Positions 6,936-15,696 of a DNA stretch of 41,264 nucleotides are shown piece by piece; position 1 is the stretch's first letter, and every line of letters starts with the position of its first letter. Location of the stretch: NCBI GenBank assembly GCA_031296325.1, contig JARLFY010000088.1:1-41264 (forward strand). The letters run 5' to 3'. This DNA is from Acidobacteriaceae bacterium. GTDB taxonomy: Bacteria > Acidobacteriota > Terriglobia > Terriglobales > Acidobacteriaceae. The notes under the pieces were generated by a model. It saw only the letters and a program-made list of their open reading frames with translations. It did no database searches and had not been told where the DNA came from. The translations under genes were made by a program, and so were the position numbers.

Positions 6936-9082
6936 TACCAGATGCGGCAGCTCTTGACTGGAGCCATTGGCGCACCCTGCTTGCAGCCGAAGGCCGGAGC
7001 GAAGCCGGGCTGGTTGACCACCACGCCGTTGACGCGGAAGCGGTCGGGCGAGTGGGGATCCTGCAACACCTGCGAGCGGACGGACTCGGGGCGGGCGTTC
7101 TGGCACCAGTTCTGCGCGAAGGCGATGTAGAAGCGCTGCGGCGCGGTGAAGCCGTCGCGCTTGGCGGCGAGGTCGATGTGGTCGTCCTTGGCGCGTTGCA
7201 GGTAGGCCATGAAGGCCAGCAGCAGGCCGCCATTGTCGGCGGTGTTCTCGCCCAGAGTAAGGCGACCGTTGATGTGGACGTTGTCGGCTGGATTCTTCTC
7301 CTCGACGGCGGTGAAGGAGCTGTACTCGTCGGCCAGACAGTCGGCGCGGGTGGTGAAGTTCTTCAGGTCTTCGGGAGTCCACCAGTCGTCGAGATTGCCC
7401 TTGGCGTTGAACTTGCGGCCCTCGTCGTCGAAGCCGTGGGTCAACTCGTGGCCGATGACGGCTCCGATGTGGCCGTAGTTCACTGCGTCATCTTTGGTGC
7501 GGTCGTAGAAGGGCGGTTGCAGAATTCCAGCAGGGAAGTTGATGTCGTTCATGCTGTCGTCGTAGTAGGCGTTGACCGTGGGCGGAGTCATATCCCACTC
7601 GGAGCGGTCTACCGGCTTGCCGATCTTGTTGAGCTGGCGATCGTTCTCGAAGGCGTTGGCGCGCAATTCGTTGCCAGCGGCGTCGTTGCGCGCGACGATC
7701 AGCTTCGAGTAGTCGCGCCACTTGTCCGGGTAGCCGATCTTGTTGGCCACGGTGGACAGTTTTTCCTTGGCGCGCAGCTTGGTGGGCGCGGACATCCAGT
7801 CGATCTGGTCGATGTCGCGGCCCATCGCGCTCTCGATGTCCTGAACCATCTCCAGCATCTTGGCCTTGCTGTCTCCGGCGAAGTACTGGTCGACGTAGAC
7901 CTTGCCGATCGCCTCGCCCAGTGCGCCATTGACGTAGTTGGAGCAACGCTTCCAACGCGGCTGCTGTTCGGGCTGGCCGCGCAGAATACGTCCGTAGAAG
8001 TTGAAGTTCTCTTCGTCGAACGGCGTCGGCAGGTTGCGCGCCACGGTGGACAGCAGGTGGTAGCGCAGATAGGCCTGAAGGGTGGTTGTGTCTGCGGCGT
8101 TGATCTGCTTGGTCAGCTCCGGCCAGTAGTCGGGGGTGGAGTTGTTGATCTCGGTGACGTGGGGGGAGTGGATGGCGTCTTCAAAGTCGATGAAGCTGGG
8201 GCCGGTGAGGGCCATGAAGGTGGCGATGGGTTGAAGGTGGTAGGTCTTCTCGGGATCGCGCATGTCGACGACGCCGAGCGAGGCCTTGGCCAGCGCTGTC
8301 TCAAACGCCATGATGTTCTGCGCATCCTTCTGCGCCTGCGCGGGAGTGGATCCGGCCAGCGTCAGCATCTTGGCGATGTGGGCGACGTAGTCGGCGCGGA
8401 ACTTCACGTCCTTGTCCCCGGTACGCAGGTAGTAGTCCTTCTCCGGCATTCCGAGGCCGCCCTGCTGAATGGTGGCGATCTGCTTGGTGGCGTCCTTCAG
8501 ATCCTGCTGCTCGCCGTAGCCGAAGAAGACTTCCACTCCATTGCGTTGTAGTTTGCCGATAAGCGTGGCGAGTTGCGCGCGGTTGGTAGTCAGGGCGTTG
8601 ATCTCGTCCAGCAGCGGCTGGATGGGCTTGAGTCCGGCGTCGTCGATGGCCTTGCTGTTGCTGCACGCGCTGAAGTAGTCGCCAATCTTCTGCTCGTCCG
8701 GTGTGCGCTTGGGACTGGGGACGGCGGCTTTGGTCAGAATCGCGTTCAACGACTGGGTGTTGACGTTGTAGAGGACGGTGAAGGGATCGACGTCGGGCTG
8801 GTCTGCGGGGATGGGGTGATTCGCATTGAAGTTTCCGCAGGAGTACTTGTACATGTCCACGCAGGGATCGGCGGTGAGATCCATCGACGATAGATCGAGC
8901 CCGGGCAGTGGCTTTTCGGGAGCGCGTGGCGCGGACGCAGGCGCATGGGACGCAGAGACTGTCGGCATCTGTTGCGCGAACAAGGACGGCGCTGCGAGGA
9001 CAACACAGGCAAGAGCCGCGCTGGCGATGTGAAAAGAGCAGGGGAAATGGTTCAAGGCTGGGCTTGCTGGTCTTTCGCTCAT
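6935..9082 (-). CDS. M13 family metallopeptidase (neprilysin/PepO-like), secreted
   Basis: This zinc endopeptidase of the neprilysin family would cleave peptides outside the cytoplasm. The 715-aa product has a signal peptide (ending SLFAQQ), then the M13 N-terminal domain (DPCVDMYKYSCGNF near the start) and the catalytic C-terminal domain. Visible catalytic features are NAYYDDSMNDINFPAGILQ, the zinc motif HELTH at 545-549, and the third ligand Glu612 in GENTADNGG. The C-terminal signature (GFAPAFGC ... CRIW) ends in the Cys-Arg-x-Trp typical of M13 enzymes. Length agrees with the family (about 650-750). The ATG at 9082 has GGAG 7 bases upstream and is preferred to 9121. All key residues are present, so it should be active. 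It stands alone. Confidence 0.95.
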   Translation of the reverse strand: MSERPASPALNHFPCSFHIASAALACVVLAAPSLFAQQMPTVSASHAPASAPRAPEKPLPGLDLSSMDLTADPCVDMYKYSCGNFNANHPIPADQPDVDPFTVLYNVNTQSLNAILTKAAVPSPKRTPDEQKIGDYFSACSNSKAIDDAGLKPIQPLLDEINALTTNRAQLATLIGKLQRNGVEVFFGYGEQQDLKDATKQIATIQQGGLGMPEKDYYLRTGDKDVKFRADYVAHIAKMLTLAGSTPAQAQKDAQNIMAFETALAKASLGVVDMRDPEKTYHLQPIATFMALTGPSFIDFEDAIHSPHVTEINNSTPDYWPELTKQINAADTTTLQAYLRYHLLSTVARNLPTPFDEENFNFYGRILRGQPEQQPRWKRCSNYVNGALGEAIGKVYVDQYFAGDSKAKMLEMVQDIESAMGRDIDQIDWMSAPTKLRAKEKLSTVANKIGYPDKWRDYSKLIVARNDAAGNELRANAFENDRQLNKIGKPVDRSEWDMTPPTVNAYYDDSMNDINFPAGILQPPFYDRTKDDAVNYGHIGAVIGHELTHGFDDEGRKFNAKGNLDDWWTPEDLKNFTTRADCLADEYSSFTAVEEKNPADNVHINGRLTLGENTADNGGLLLAFMAYLQRAKDDHIDLAAKRDGFTAPQRFYIAFAQNWCQNARPESVRSQVLQDPHSPDRFRVNGVVVNQPGFAPAFGCKQGAPMAPVKSCRIW

Positions 9083-9165
9083 GCTGGATCTCCGTGCAGA
9101 AATGCCTTTGACTGCGCTCAAGAGGACTGTTTCAGATGATTGCGGCGTTGCTCTCCGGTGGAGAA

Positions 9166-9600
9166 CTACGCTGCGGGTTCGCCGGGGAGCTTGATGTGCA
9201 ACTCTTCCTCTGGCTGTTCGTCCTCATTGATGATGGGCAGGCTGGGCAGACGAACCGTTCCGCCAGCCTCCTTGACGACGGCGTTGGCGTGGTCAAGAAC
9301 CTCTTCGACGGTCAAAGTGTAGATCTCGCGACCGTTGTCGTAGCCGGATTCGATGGCCTGCTTCAGGTAGCGACCGGCCACCTGCGCGGCGAGTTGATCC
9401 GTGATGACGTAGCCGGTGCGGCGCTTCTGTTCAACCCAGGCGAGGTTGGGTAGGGCGACCCAGACGGGTCTTCCATTGACGGCGAAGCGGATGTCGGTGG
9501 CGTCGGCGTGGCGTGTGGCGATGGCGACCAAAGTCCCCTTCCAGACGCAGTGCAGTGGCTCGCGGGTCCAGCGGTCGGTAACTGTGAACTCTTCGTACAT
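9166..9600 (-). CDS. Conserved hypothetical protein, soluble
   Basis: I do not recognise a named family. The 144-aa product is acidic at its C-terminus (NEDEQPEEELHIKLPGEP), has no signal peptide or membrane segment, and reads as a well-formed globular protein (VWKGTLVAIATRHADATDIRF, VWVALPNLAWVEQKRRTG). Codon use and the absence of frame-breaking stops favour a real gene. The only visible ribosome-binding hint is AGG close to the ATG. It lies 84 bases upstream of the M13 ATG on the same strand and could share its transcript. Confidence 0.75.
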   Translation of the reverse strand: MYEEFTVTDRWTREPLHCVWKGTLVAIATRHADATDIRFAVNGRPVWVALPNLAWVEQKRRTGYVITDQLAAQVAGRYLKQAIESGYDNGREIYTLTVEEVLDHANAVVKEAGGTVRLPSLPIINEDEQPEEELHIKLPGEPAA

Positions 9601-9638
9601 GAACCTAGCTTAGTGGACGAAAGGGGTTGGGGCAAGAA

Positions 9639-9667
9639 GAGAATCTCCAGCCGGGGCGGAGATTCTC
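9639..9667 (-). terminator. Hairpin, likely terminator of the DUF5715-like gene
   Basis: GAGAATCTCC and GGAGATTCTC form a perfect 10-bp stem around a 9-base loop, starting 8 bases after the stop codon of the 9675-10952 gene. On the minus strand it is followed by TTCTTG, a short weak U-tract. Confidence 0.5.
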
Positions 9668-9674
9668 CAGATTG

Positions 9675-10952
9675 CTAGCGGGCAGCCAGTACGCTGAGGC
9701 CGGATGCGTTGGCGGGAACGTAGTTTTTATAGACGCTGATGTGGAAGCAGGCCTGTTGAAACTCCTCTTCGACGTCGATCTTTCCCTCGGCGATCAGAGG
9801 CTGTAGATAGGCTCGCATCCACGCAATCTCGGTGATGGAGAGACCGTGCTTGGCAATATCGACGGCCTGTCCGGTGAGGTGCGGCGAGGCCGTGTCGCCG
9901 GTCGAGGGCGCGGCGTTTCCGTTGGTGTGGGTCAGGCGTTGCTGGAACTCGACGGTGCGCACGGCGGAGTCAACCTGTAGCGGCTGGTGGAAGTTGGCGT
10001 AGTGGTCGCGGGCCAGAACGGCGAGAAAGGTCGCGGTCCAGGGGCGCGAGAAACGGCGATTCTCCGGCAGGCGAGCGTCAACGCGCAGGGCGTCGTTCTC
10101 CGGCAGGGCGACCAGCTTCTGCTGGCGGCGCAGGTCGAGCAGATCGGCGTCGTCGCGGATGCGGTCGAGACCGTCGCGGTTGGCCATCTCGTTCTGATGC
10201 AGCAGGTTCTCGTGCGAACCGTAGAGCGGCGGAGGAACAACGAGGCGGCCGCGGCTGTCATAAAGCGAGGAGACGCGAAGCCCAGGCAGAAGCAGAGGCG
10301 TGGCCGCATCCTGCTGGATCGACCGCAGACGCGAACGATCCGAGCCGCCGAGAACGCTGCTGATGTTGCTGGGCGTCTCGGAGACGGTAGCAAAGGGGCG
10401 ATTATCGTTGCCCGCAGGAGCGCTGGGACGATTCGACGCGGCGAGGGTTCTTTGCTGCGCAGCGGCCTCGGCACGACGGCTAGCGCGAGTTTCACGGACT
10501 GGACGAACGCCTCGGGCGGCAACGGGAGCGGCGGCTGCGGCGAGATTGCGCTGCTGCCGTCGGTCGCGGCGCAACTGGGCGCGCGTTTCGCGGGGAGAGA
10601 GCTGTGCCGGAGCGCTTGGCTGTGCCTGCGCATGGGCAGCGACTCGGGATGAGACGGGGGCGCGACGGCTGGTGCTGCTCTGTACGGCTGCGGCGGCGTG
10701 GCGCGAGGATCCAACTCCCGCACGGCTGCTGCGGCTCTCACTGGTGGTGGCGCGTCCAGAACGCACTGCTGCGCTCGATCTCGTGTTGGCCGATCTTTCG
10801 TGCGCCAGCCGTTGAGTGGGTTGGGCGACGATCAACTTGCTCGCGGCAGGCGAGTGAGCAAGCGAATGCGTTGGCCTGGCTAGCAACGGAGCGGAGCTGA
10901 GTTGCAGGCAGACCAACGCGGTTAGAGAAGCAATAGATGCTTTCAAGCGCAT
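9675..10952 (-). CDS. DUF5715-like protein with M15-type peptidase motif
   Basis: The 425-aa product has a signal peptide (ending LLARP, about residue 26), a long Arg/Ala/Ser-rich low-complexity region (about 27-200) and a C-terminal globular domain (about 230-425). The C-terminal domain contains SPHLTGQAVD at 356-365. This matches SxHxxGxAxD of zinc DD/LD-carboxypeptidases of the M15/VanY fold, with a later CFHISV (His404) that could be the third metal ligand. I recall this domain as DUF5715 from acidobacterial proteins. The inferred activity is peptidoglycan peptide cleavage or binding in the periplasm; the basic low-complexity region may bind the cell wall. The start at 10952 gives a good signal peptide but no clear Shine-Dalgarno sequence. 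It is followed by a hairpin at 9639-9667. Confidence 0.8.
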   Translation of the reverse strand: MRLKASIASLTALVCLQLSSAPLLARPTHSLAHSPAASKLIVAQPTQRLAHERSANTRSSAAVRSGRATTSESRSSRAGVGSSRHAAAAVQSSTSRRAPVSSRVAAHAQAQPSAPAQLSPRETRAQLRRDRRQQRNLAAAAAPVAARGVRPVRETRASRRAEAAAQQRTLAASNRPSAPAGNDNRPFATVSETPSNISSVLGGSDRSRLRSIQQDAATPLLLPGLRVSSLYDSRGRLVVPPPLYGSHENLLHQNEMANRDGLDRIRDDADLLDLRRQQKLVALPENDALRVDARLPENRRFSRPWTATFLAVLARDHYANFHQPLQVDSAVRTVEFQQRLTHTNGNAAPSTGDTASPHLTGQAVDIAKHGLSITEIAWMRAYLQPLIAEGKIDVEEEFQQACFHISVYKNYVPANASGLSVLAAR

Positions 10953-11094
10953 TATTCTATTTTGAAGGCGCGGAGGCGCCAGAGCAACTCTTACACTACT
11001 CGCAACGCAGAATTGCGGTAAGTGACCAGATAGGTTCCGTGACCGATTGATTAGTGCAGTTCCCGTAAAGGGTTATGCCGTTATCGAGCGAATA

Positions 11095-11134
11095 AAAAGC
11101 AGATTCCTCCGCTTTGCTGCGGAATGACAAATAA
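11095..11134. repeat. Dispersed palindromic element
   Basis: A copy of the family core: AGCAGATTCCTCCGC, then GCGGAATGACA. It sits between the UPF0182 gene and the DUF5715-like gene. It is almost identical to the copy at 54-94. Confidence 0.7.
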
Positions 11135-11188
11135 AAGTAATTCAGGAACGGCTCTAATGTTCGAAGCTGTGTGTAGCTTTTGGGAAGG

Positions 11189-11229
11189 CCGTCTGCGGCT
11201 GGGGCAGGGAACGCTCCAGCCGCAGACGG
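11189..11229. terminator. Strong hairpin after the UPF0182 gene
   Basis: A perfect 14-bp stem (CCGTCTGCGGCTGG with its complement) encloses a 13-base loop, 4 bases beyond the UPF0182 stop codon. On the minus strand the bases after it are CCTTCCCAAAA, without a U-run; the T-rich side (TTCTTTATTTC) is on the plus strand. It could block transcription arriving from the plus side or stabilise the 3' end of the minus-strand message. Confidence 0.5.
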
Positions 11230-11233
11230 TTCT

Positions 11234-14083
11234 TTATTTCTTGTGTGCGTTCATCTGGTCGATGTCGCGCTTCAGTTGATCCAGCTTCTGTCCGGCCTCG
11301 CCCAGTTTGCCCTCGGCGGTCAGTCGCTGATAGTCGGCGAAGTCTTTGCCCGCTGCGGCGATCAGACCGTTGAGGTCGGTCGCAGCCTTCGGCGCGGTTG
11401 GCGATGGAGCAGTGCTGCCAGCCTGTGGCGCAGCGTTCTCCGCCGCGCTCAGCGACGATCCCTCGCCGCCGAAGAGCGAGGCCAGCGCCGCCTCGAACGT
11501 CGGCCCGTAGGCCAGCTTGTCCTGTAGAGCCAGAACGACCAGACGCAACTCCGGCATGGAACTGGTCTGCGCCTGCAGGTAGATAGGCTCGGCGTAGAGC
11601 AGAGCCTTGCCCGACGGAATGACCAGCAGACTGCCGCGCACCACATGCGAACCCTGCTGATTCCACAGCGTCAACTGGCCGGAGAGCTGCCCATTCTGGT
11701 CGATGCGCGACTCGATCTGCTGTGGGCCGTCGATCTGCTTGGTCTTGGGGAAGTCGTAGACCACCGAGGTTCCGTAGTGCGCGCCATCGCTGCGGCCCGC
11801 GATCCAGCCGATCAGATTGGTGCGATTGGCTGGAGTAAACGGCAGAATCTCTACGAACTCCTCGTCCGTCTCTCCCGGCAGCTTCATCAGTACGAAGTTC
11901 GGCTCCATCGCCTGCGGACCCTGTTGCCCGTCGCTACTCTGCCCGCTGTTCTGGGTGGCCACCGTCCATAGGTCTTCGCGATTGAAGAAGACCGAAGGAT
12001 TGGTCATGTGGTAAAGCCCATAGACCTGCGCCTGCAGCTTGAAGATCTTCTCCGGGTAGCGCACATGTCTGCGCAGGTCGGCAGGCATCAGCGAGGCGTC
12101 CTTGAAGAGGCTGGGGAAGATGCGCGCATAGGCCGCCAGCACCGGATCCTTGCTGTCGAAGGTGTAGAAGGTCGTCGAGCCGTTGTAGGCGTCGACCACC
12201 ACTTTCACGCTGTTGCGCATGTAGTTGATCGAGTTGTCGTCCTGCGTGTAGTGGGTTGAGTAGGGGTAATTATCCGATGTGGTGTACGCATCCATCACCC
12301 AGGAGAGTCGCCCATCGTCGCCCAGCACGATGTACGGGTCTTTATCGAAGGTGAGGAAGGGCGCCAGCGTTGCAATGCGCTCGCGAATATTGCGTCGCAT
12401 CAGCAGTCGGCTGCTGGAGTTCACGTCGTCGCTGAAGGGCAGCTTGCCCAGATCGTCGCGCTCGAAGGCAAGCAGAATGCGGCGCAGGAATCCGCCCAGT
12501 TCAATGCCTCCCGTGCCTTGGTACGAGGTCACGCTGTTGGCGTCGCCCTGTGGGTAGTCGAACTCCTGCTGGCGCGTCTTGACGTAGACGTCGGTGTCGG
12601 TCATCTCGCCGAAGTAGATCTCCGGGCGCGTGACGGTGAGTCCCTTCACCGTACTCTCCACCGGCATATTGCTCAGCATCAGCGTGGGCAGTCCCTCGCT
12701 GGTGAAGCCGTTGACCGGGTTCATCGTAATGCCGTAGCCGTGGGTGTAGACCAGCTTCTCGTTGATCCAGTTGCGACTGCTCTCGGGCAGTTTGGAGACG
12801 TTCAACTCGCGCGCGGCCAGCATCACCTCGCGCGTGGTTCCGTCGATGGTGTAGCGATCGATGTCGATGTCGGGAAAGTCGTAGTAGGTGCGAATCTCCT
12901 GTCGCTGTTGCAGCGTGTCCTGCAAGGCGTGCCAGTCCCACAGACGGATGTTCTGTAGCGTCGCCTGATTGTTGGCCGGGTCTGCGGCATCCACGGTCGT
13001 CTCGGCAGGGAACTCGCGCTGAGTAAACTGATCCAGCCCAAAGGCTGCGCGCGTTGCTTCGATGTTGTTGGCGATGTAGGGCTGCTCGCGCACCATCTCG
13101 TTCGGCTTGACGATGAAGTTGCTGACGTACCATCCAGCCACGCTCAGCGCCAGATAGCATCCCGCCGCCGGAAGCACAGCAACCATGATCCCGCGCGCGC
13201 GAATGCCACGCACCGCGTTCGCCAACGAGACCGCCGCTCCCAGAAGCAGCGCAAAGCAGACGACGAGCAATCCCGGCAGGGTCAGATGCGCGTCCGTATA
13301 GTTGACGCCGCCGAAGATGGTGTGCGCGTCCAGCAGGCTCTGAAAGCGGCTGGCGTAGACGTTCATCGCGACGACGATCAGCAGAAACGCCAGGGCAATC
13401 GAGAGTCCGCGCCAGGGAGCATCCGCGCCGATCAGACTGCGTTTCTCCAGCGCGCTGACTCCGCCCGCAATCACAATCAGCAGGACCGCAGCGATGCAGA
13501 GAATCACCGCCAGCGTCAGCAGCCAGCCAAGCAGCAGTTGCCACGCGGGCAGAGTGAACAAAAAGAAACCCAGCGAACGACCGAAGATCGGATCGACCAC
13601 TCCGCCCGCCGTGTGCGGCGCGTACCAGAACAGAGCCAGCGTGGGCCAACTGCTCATCATGCCGCCGCCCGACATCACCGCGCCCAGCAGCGAGACCAGC
13701 CAGGTTACGACGGTCAGCACGGGAGCGATGGAGAGATGTACCGGCTGTCCGCCCACGATGATCGTGCGGTCGCTCGGCAGGCTCTGCTTGCTGGCGCGGC
13801 GCAGTGCCGTCAGCGCGCCGAAGAGAATCGCAAAGGTCGCCACGGAGAAGATCGCAAAGACGATCCACTGAATGCGCAGCGTCGTCCAGAAGACGTCGCC
13901 ATAGCCGAGCGAGCGATACCAGAGCAGATCGACCCAGTAGGAGAGCGCGCTCTTGCTGCCCACAAGAAGCAGGACGACGATTCCCGCCACCACGATCAAC
14001 CCGCGCGAAACACGTGGCATGCGCGGCTGTATTGGTTCGTTTGAATCCAGTCGTCCCGTTGGTCCGTCGATTGATACCGGCAT
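11234..14083 (-). CDS. UPF0182 family integral membrane protein
   Basis: The 949-aa product belongs to UPF0182 (COG1615), large membrane proteins of unknown function found in actinobacteria, cyanobacteria and others. The N-terminal third has about seven hydrophobic segments (residues about 25-320, starting GLIVVAGIVVLLLV). Next comes the conserved soluble region with YVSNFIVKPNEMVREQPYIANNIEATRAAFGL, the NIRLWDWHALQDTLQQRQEIRTYYDFPDIDIDRY stretch and LVYTHGYGITMNPVNGFTSEGLP. The C-terminus has a short disordered Ala/Ser/Pro linker and a coiled-coil-like tail (LTAEGKLGEAGQKLDQLKRD). Length matches the family (about 900-1000). The ATG at 14083 is taken as the first in frame; a weak GGGG precedes it. 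It is probably monocistronic, with a strong hairpin downstream. Confidence 0.93.
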   Translation of the reverse strand: MPVSIDGPTGRLDSNEPIQPRMPRVSRGLIVVAGIVVLLLVGSKSALSYWVDLLWYRSLGYGDVFWTTLRIQWIVFAIFSVATFAILFGALTALRRASKQSLPSDRTIIVGGQPVHLSIAPVLTVVTWLVSLLGAVMSGGGMMSSWPTLALFWYAPHTAGGVVDPIFGRSLGFFLFTLPAWQLLLGWLLTLAVILCIAAVLLIVIAGGVSALEKRSLIGADAPWRGLSIALAFLLIVVAMNVYASRFQSLLDAHTIFGGVNYTDAHLTLPGLLVVCFALLLGAAVSLANAVRGIRARGIMVAVLPAAGCYLALSVAGWYVSNFIVKPNEMVREQPYIANNIEATRAAFGLDQFTQREFPAETTVDAADPANNQATLQNIRLWDWHALQDTLQQRQEIRTYYDFPDIDIDRYTIDGTTREVMLAARELNVSKLPESSRNWINEKLVYTHGYGITMNPVNGFTSEGLPTLMLSNMPVESTVKGLTVTRPEIYFGEMTDTDVYVKTRQQEFDYPQGDANSVTSYQGTGGIELGGFLRRILLAFERDDLGKLPFSDDVNSSSRLLMRRNIRERIATLAPFLTFDKDPYIVLGDDGRLSWVMDAYTTSDNYPYSTHYTQDDNSINYMRNSVKVVVDAYNGSTTFYTFDSKDPVLAAYARIFPSLFKDASLMPADLRRHVRYPEKIFKLQAQVYGLYHMTNPSVFFNREDLWTVATQNSGQSSDGQQGPQAMEPNFVLMKLPGETDEEFVEILPFTPANRTNLIGWIAGRSDGAHYGTSVVYDFPKTKQIDGPQQIESRIDQNGQLSGQLTLWNQQGSHVVRGSLLVIPSGKALLYAEPIYLQAQTSSMPELRLVVLALQDKLAYGPTFEAALASLFGGEGSSLSAAENAAPQAGSTAPSPTAPKAATDLNGLIAAAGKDFADYQRLTAEGKLGEAGQKLDQLKRDIDQMNAHKK

Positions 14084-14176
14084 CTTAACCCCGCTCTATT
14101 CGCTTATTTACAGCCACACGAATTGTACAGCGCGGACGATGACGTCACGCTTCAAATCAACCAATGGGATTCCACA

Positions 14177-15313
14177 TTACGCGGGTTCCTGCTGGCTGAG
14201 GCAGTGCAGGGTGCCGAGGCCCCAGACCAGATCGACGGCGTGGATGCCGACGACCTCGCGGGTGGGGAAGCATTCGGCGAGGATGTTCAGGGCGCGACGG
14301 TCGTTGGCGTCGTTGAAGGTGGGCACAATGACCAGCCCATTGGCGATGTAGAAGTTGGCGTAGCTGGCGGGCAGGCGTTGCCCCTCGAAGACTACCGGCG
14401 CGGGCATGGGCAGCTCGACGATGCGGAACGGCATGCCCTTCTGTGCTCCGTAGGTGCGACGGAAGCTGCGCAGGCGGTCGAGATTCTCGGCCAGGGGTAG
14501 GTGGTTGTCGTCCTCGACGTTCGGCTCGACGGCGGCGACGATGGTGTCCTCGGCGACGAAGCGCGCAATGTCGTCGACGTGGCCGTGGGTGTCGTCGCCC
14601 GCGCAGCCGCGGTTGAGCCAGAGCGTCTGGTCGATGCCGAGATACTGATGAAACGCCTGCTCCAGCAGGTGCTTGGTGGTCGTCTCATCGCCCAGACCGG
14701 GGTTGCGCTGCTGGATCTCGGAGAGCAGGCACTCCTCGGTGGTGAGCAGCGCGCCCGCGCCATTGCAGTCGATGGAGCCGCCTTCGAGGACGATGCGGTG
14801 CGGCTTTTCACCCTCACGAGCAAGTGCGCTCGTCGGGGACCCCGGCTTGTCTTTGGGATCAGCGGGAGCGGGTGGAACTTCGGGCTTGATCTCTGGAATG
14901 CTGTAGAGACGGGCGACGTGATGGGGAATCTGGTCGTCGCGCCGCCAGTTGTCGTACTTGGCCCAGGCGTTGAACTTCCAGTTGGTGACGGCGATCTTGC
15001 CGTCCGCATCCTTCACAAAGATTGGGCCAGAGTCGCGCAGCCAGACGCGATCGGTCGGCCACTGGTGGAAGCGAACGCGAGCCAGATTCGCCCCGCCGCG
15101 CTTCAGAATTCCTGTTGCGCGCCGCTCGGCGGCCTCGTCGTTGACCAGAATATGCACGTCTTCCACGCGCGAGAGATGACGCACGATCTCGGCGTAGACC
15201 CACGGGATGGGTTGAAACTTGTTTGGCCAGTCCTCGGGATTGTGCGGCCATGCGATCCAGGTTGCGGCGTGGGGAGCCCACTCGGCGGGCATACGGGTGC
15301 GTGCGGTTGTCAT
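14177..15313 (-). CDS. aguA: Agmatine deiminase / peptidylarginine deiminase family
   Basis: This enzyme hydrolyses agmatine to N-carbamoylputrescine and ammonia, a step of the arginine-to-putrescine route in the cytoplasm. The 378-aa product carries the family motifs WLRDSGPIFV, EGGSIDCNG, DDTHGHVDD and the C-terminal GLGTLHCLSQQ with catalytic Cys371. AGGAGA lies about 10 bases before the ATG. A Pro-rich insertion of about 25 residues (PEVPPAPADPKDKPG and following) interrupts the fold between the substrate-guiding region and EGGSID; it should be a surface loop. Neighbouring genes are unrelated to polyamine metabolism. Close alternatives in the family (porphyromonas-type peptidylarginine deiminase) share these motifs, so agmatine as the substrate is probable rather than certain. 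Confidence 0.92.
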   Translation of the reverse strand: MTTARTRMPAEWAPHAATWIAWPHNPEDWPNKFQPIPWVYAEIVRHLSRVEDVHILVNDEAAERRATGILKRGGANLARVRFHQWPTDRVWLRDSGPIFVKDADGKIAVTNWKFNAWAKYDNWRRDDQIPHHVARLYSIPEIKPEVPPAPADPKDKPGSPTSALAREGEKPHRIVLEGGSIDCNGAGALLTTEECLLSEIQQRNPGLGDETTTKHLLEQAFHQYLGIDQTLWLNRGCAGDDTHGHVDDIARFVAEDTIVAAVEPNVEDDNHLPLAENLDRLRSFRRTYGAQKGMPFRIVELPMPAPVVFEGQRLPASYANFYIANGLVIVPTFNDANDRRALNILAECFPTREVVGIHAVDLVWGLGTLHCLSQQEPA

Positions 15314-15424
15314 GGTGCGGGTCTCTCCTGCGGCTTGGTCTAGCTATAGGGTAACAAGAGGCGAGGCTGTGCGAGGCGTGAGTTTGTAACCCCATGGCAC
15401 TCTGCGGTTTTATGGGAGACAAGA

Positions 15425-15462
15425 GCCGACCACGGATAAACACTGATGACCACGGATAAAGG
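15425..15462. repeat. CCACGGATAAA-type dispersed repeat
   Basis: GACCACGGATAAACACTGAT is followed by a second GACCACGGATAAA. The inverse relative, ATCCGTGTCAATCCGTGG, is at 18273-18300. Similar ATCCGTGG repeats are common in many bacterial genomes; function unknown. Confidence 0.6.
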
Positions 15463-15480
15463 CCTCTTCGGAGATGGGTA

Positions 15481-15585
15481 GATCGTCATGGAGCGAGCAA
15501 AATGCGGGGATTCTTCGCTCCGCTCAGAATGACAATTCATCTCTGGTCTACTGTCGTATCTACTGTAATTTGAGAAATGCTCTGT
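15481..15585. repeat. Dispersed palindromic element
   Basis: Core GCGGGGATTCTTCGCT then CGCTCAGAATGACAATTCATCT, closely matching the copy near 16868-16918. It ends in GAGAAATGCTCT, the terminal inverted repeat type, at 15572-15583. Confidence 0.7.
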
Positions 15586-15696
15586 ATGAATTGTTTCCAC
15601 GGAGTATTGCCGCACGGTGCCAATTCCACTACGCCAAGGCGCGCCTCTGCCGATACAATAGATTGGCAGCGGTAGACGCTGCAAAGGGACACGCGC

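Larger units (their letters stand above)
15314..15696. other. Divergent intergenic region with two repeats
   Basis: These 383 bases separate the divergent aguA and accD genes. They hold a short tandem repeat of CCACGGATAAA (15425-15462, related to 18273-18300) and a copy of the palindromic element (15481-15585). A TACAAT at about 15654 could be a -10 for accD but has no good -35. Confidence 0.5.

Noticed and set aside
6917..8551. 544-aa plus-strand frame opposite the M13 peptidase
   Set aside because: It is fully antisense to a gene with all M13 motifs and reads as Val/Gly/Ala-rich low-information sequence, typical of the complement of high-GC coding DNA.
11189..11229. Hairpin after UPF0182 as a classical minus-strand intrinsic terminator
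   Set aside because: The stem is perfect but no U-run follows on the minus strand; the T-rich side is on the other strand, so it is listed without orientation.
12501..13868. 455-aa minus-strand frame overlapping the UPF0182 gene
   Set aside because: It is on the same strand as the UPF0182 gene but in another frame, Arg/Ala/Gly-rich and without domains, while the UPF0182 frame has the conserved family blocks.
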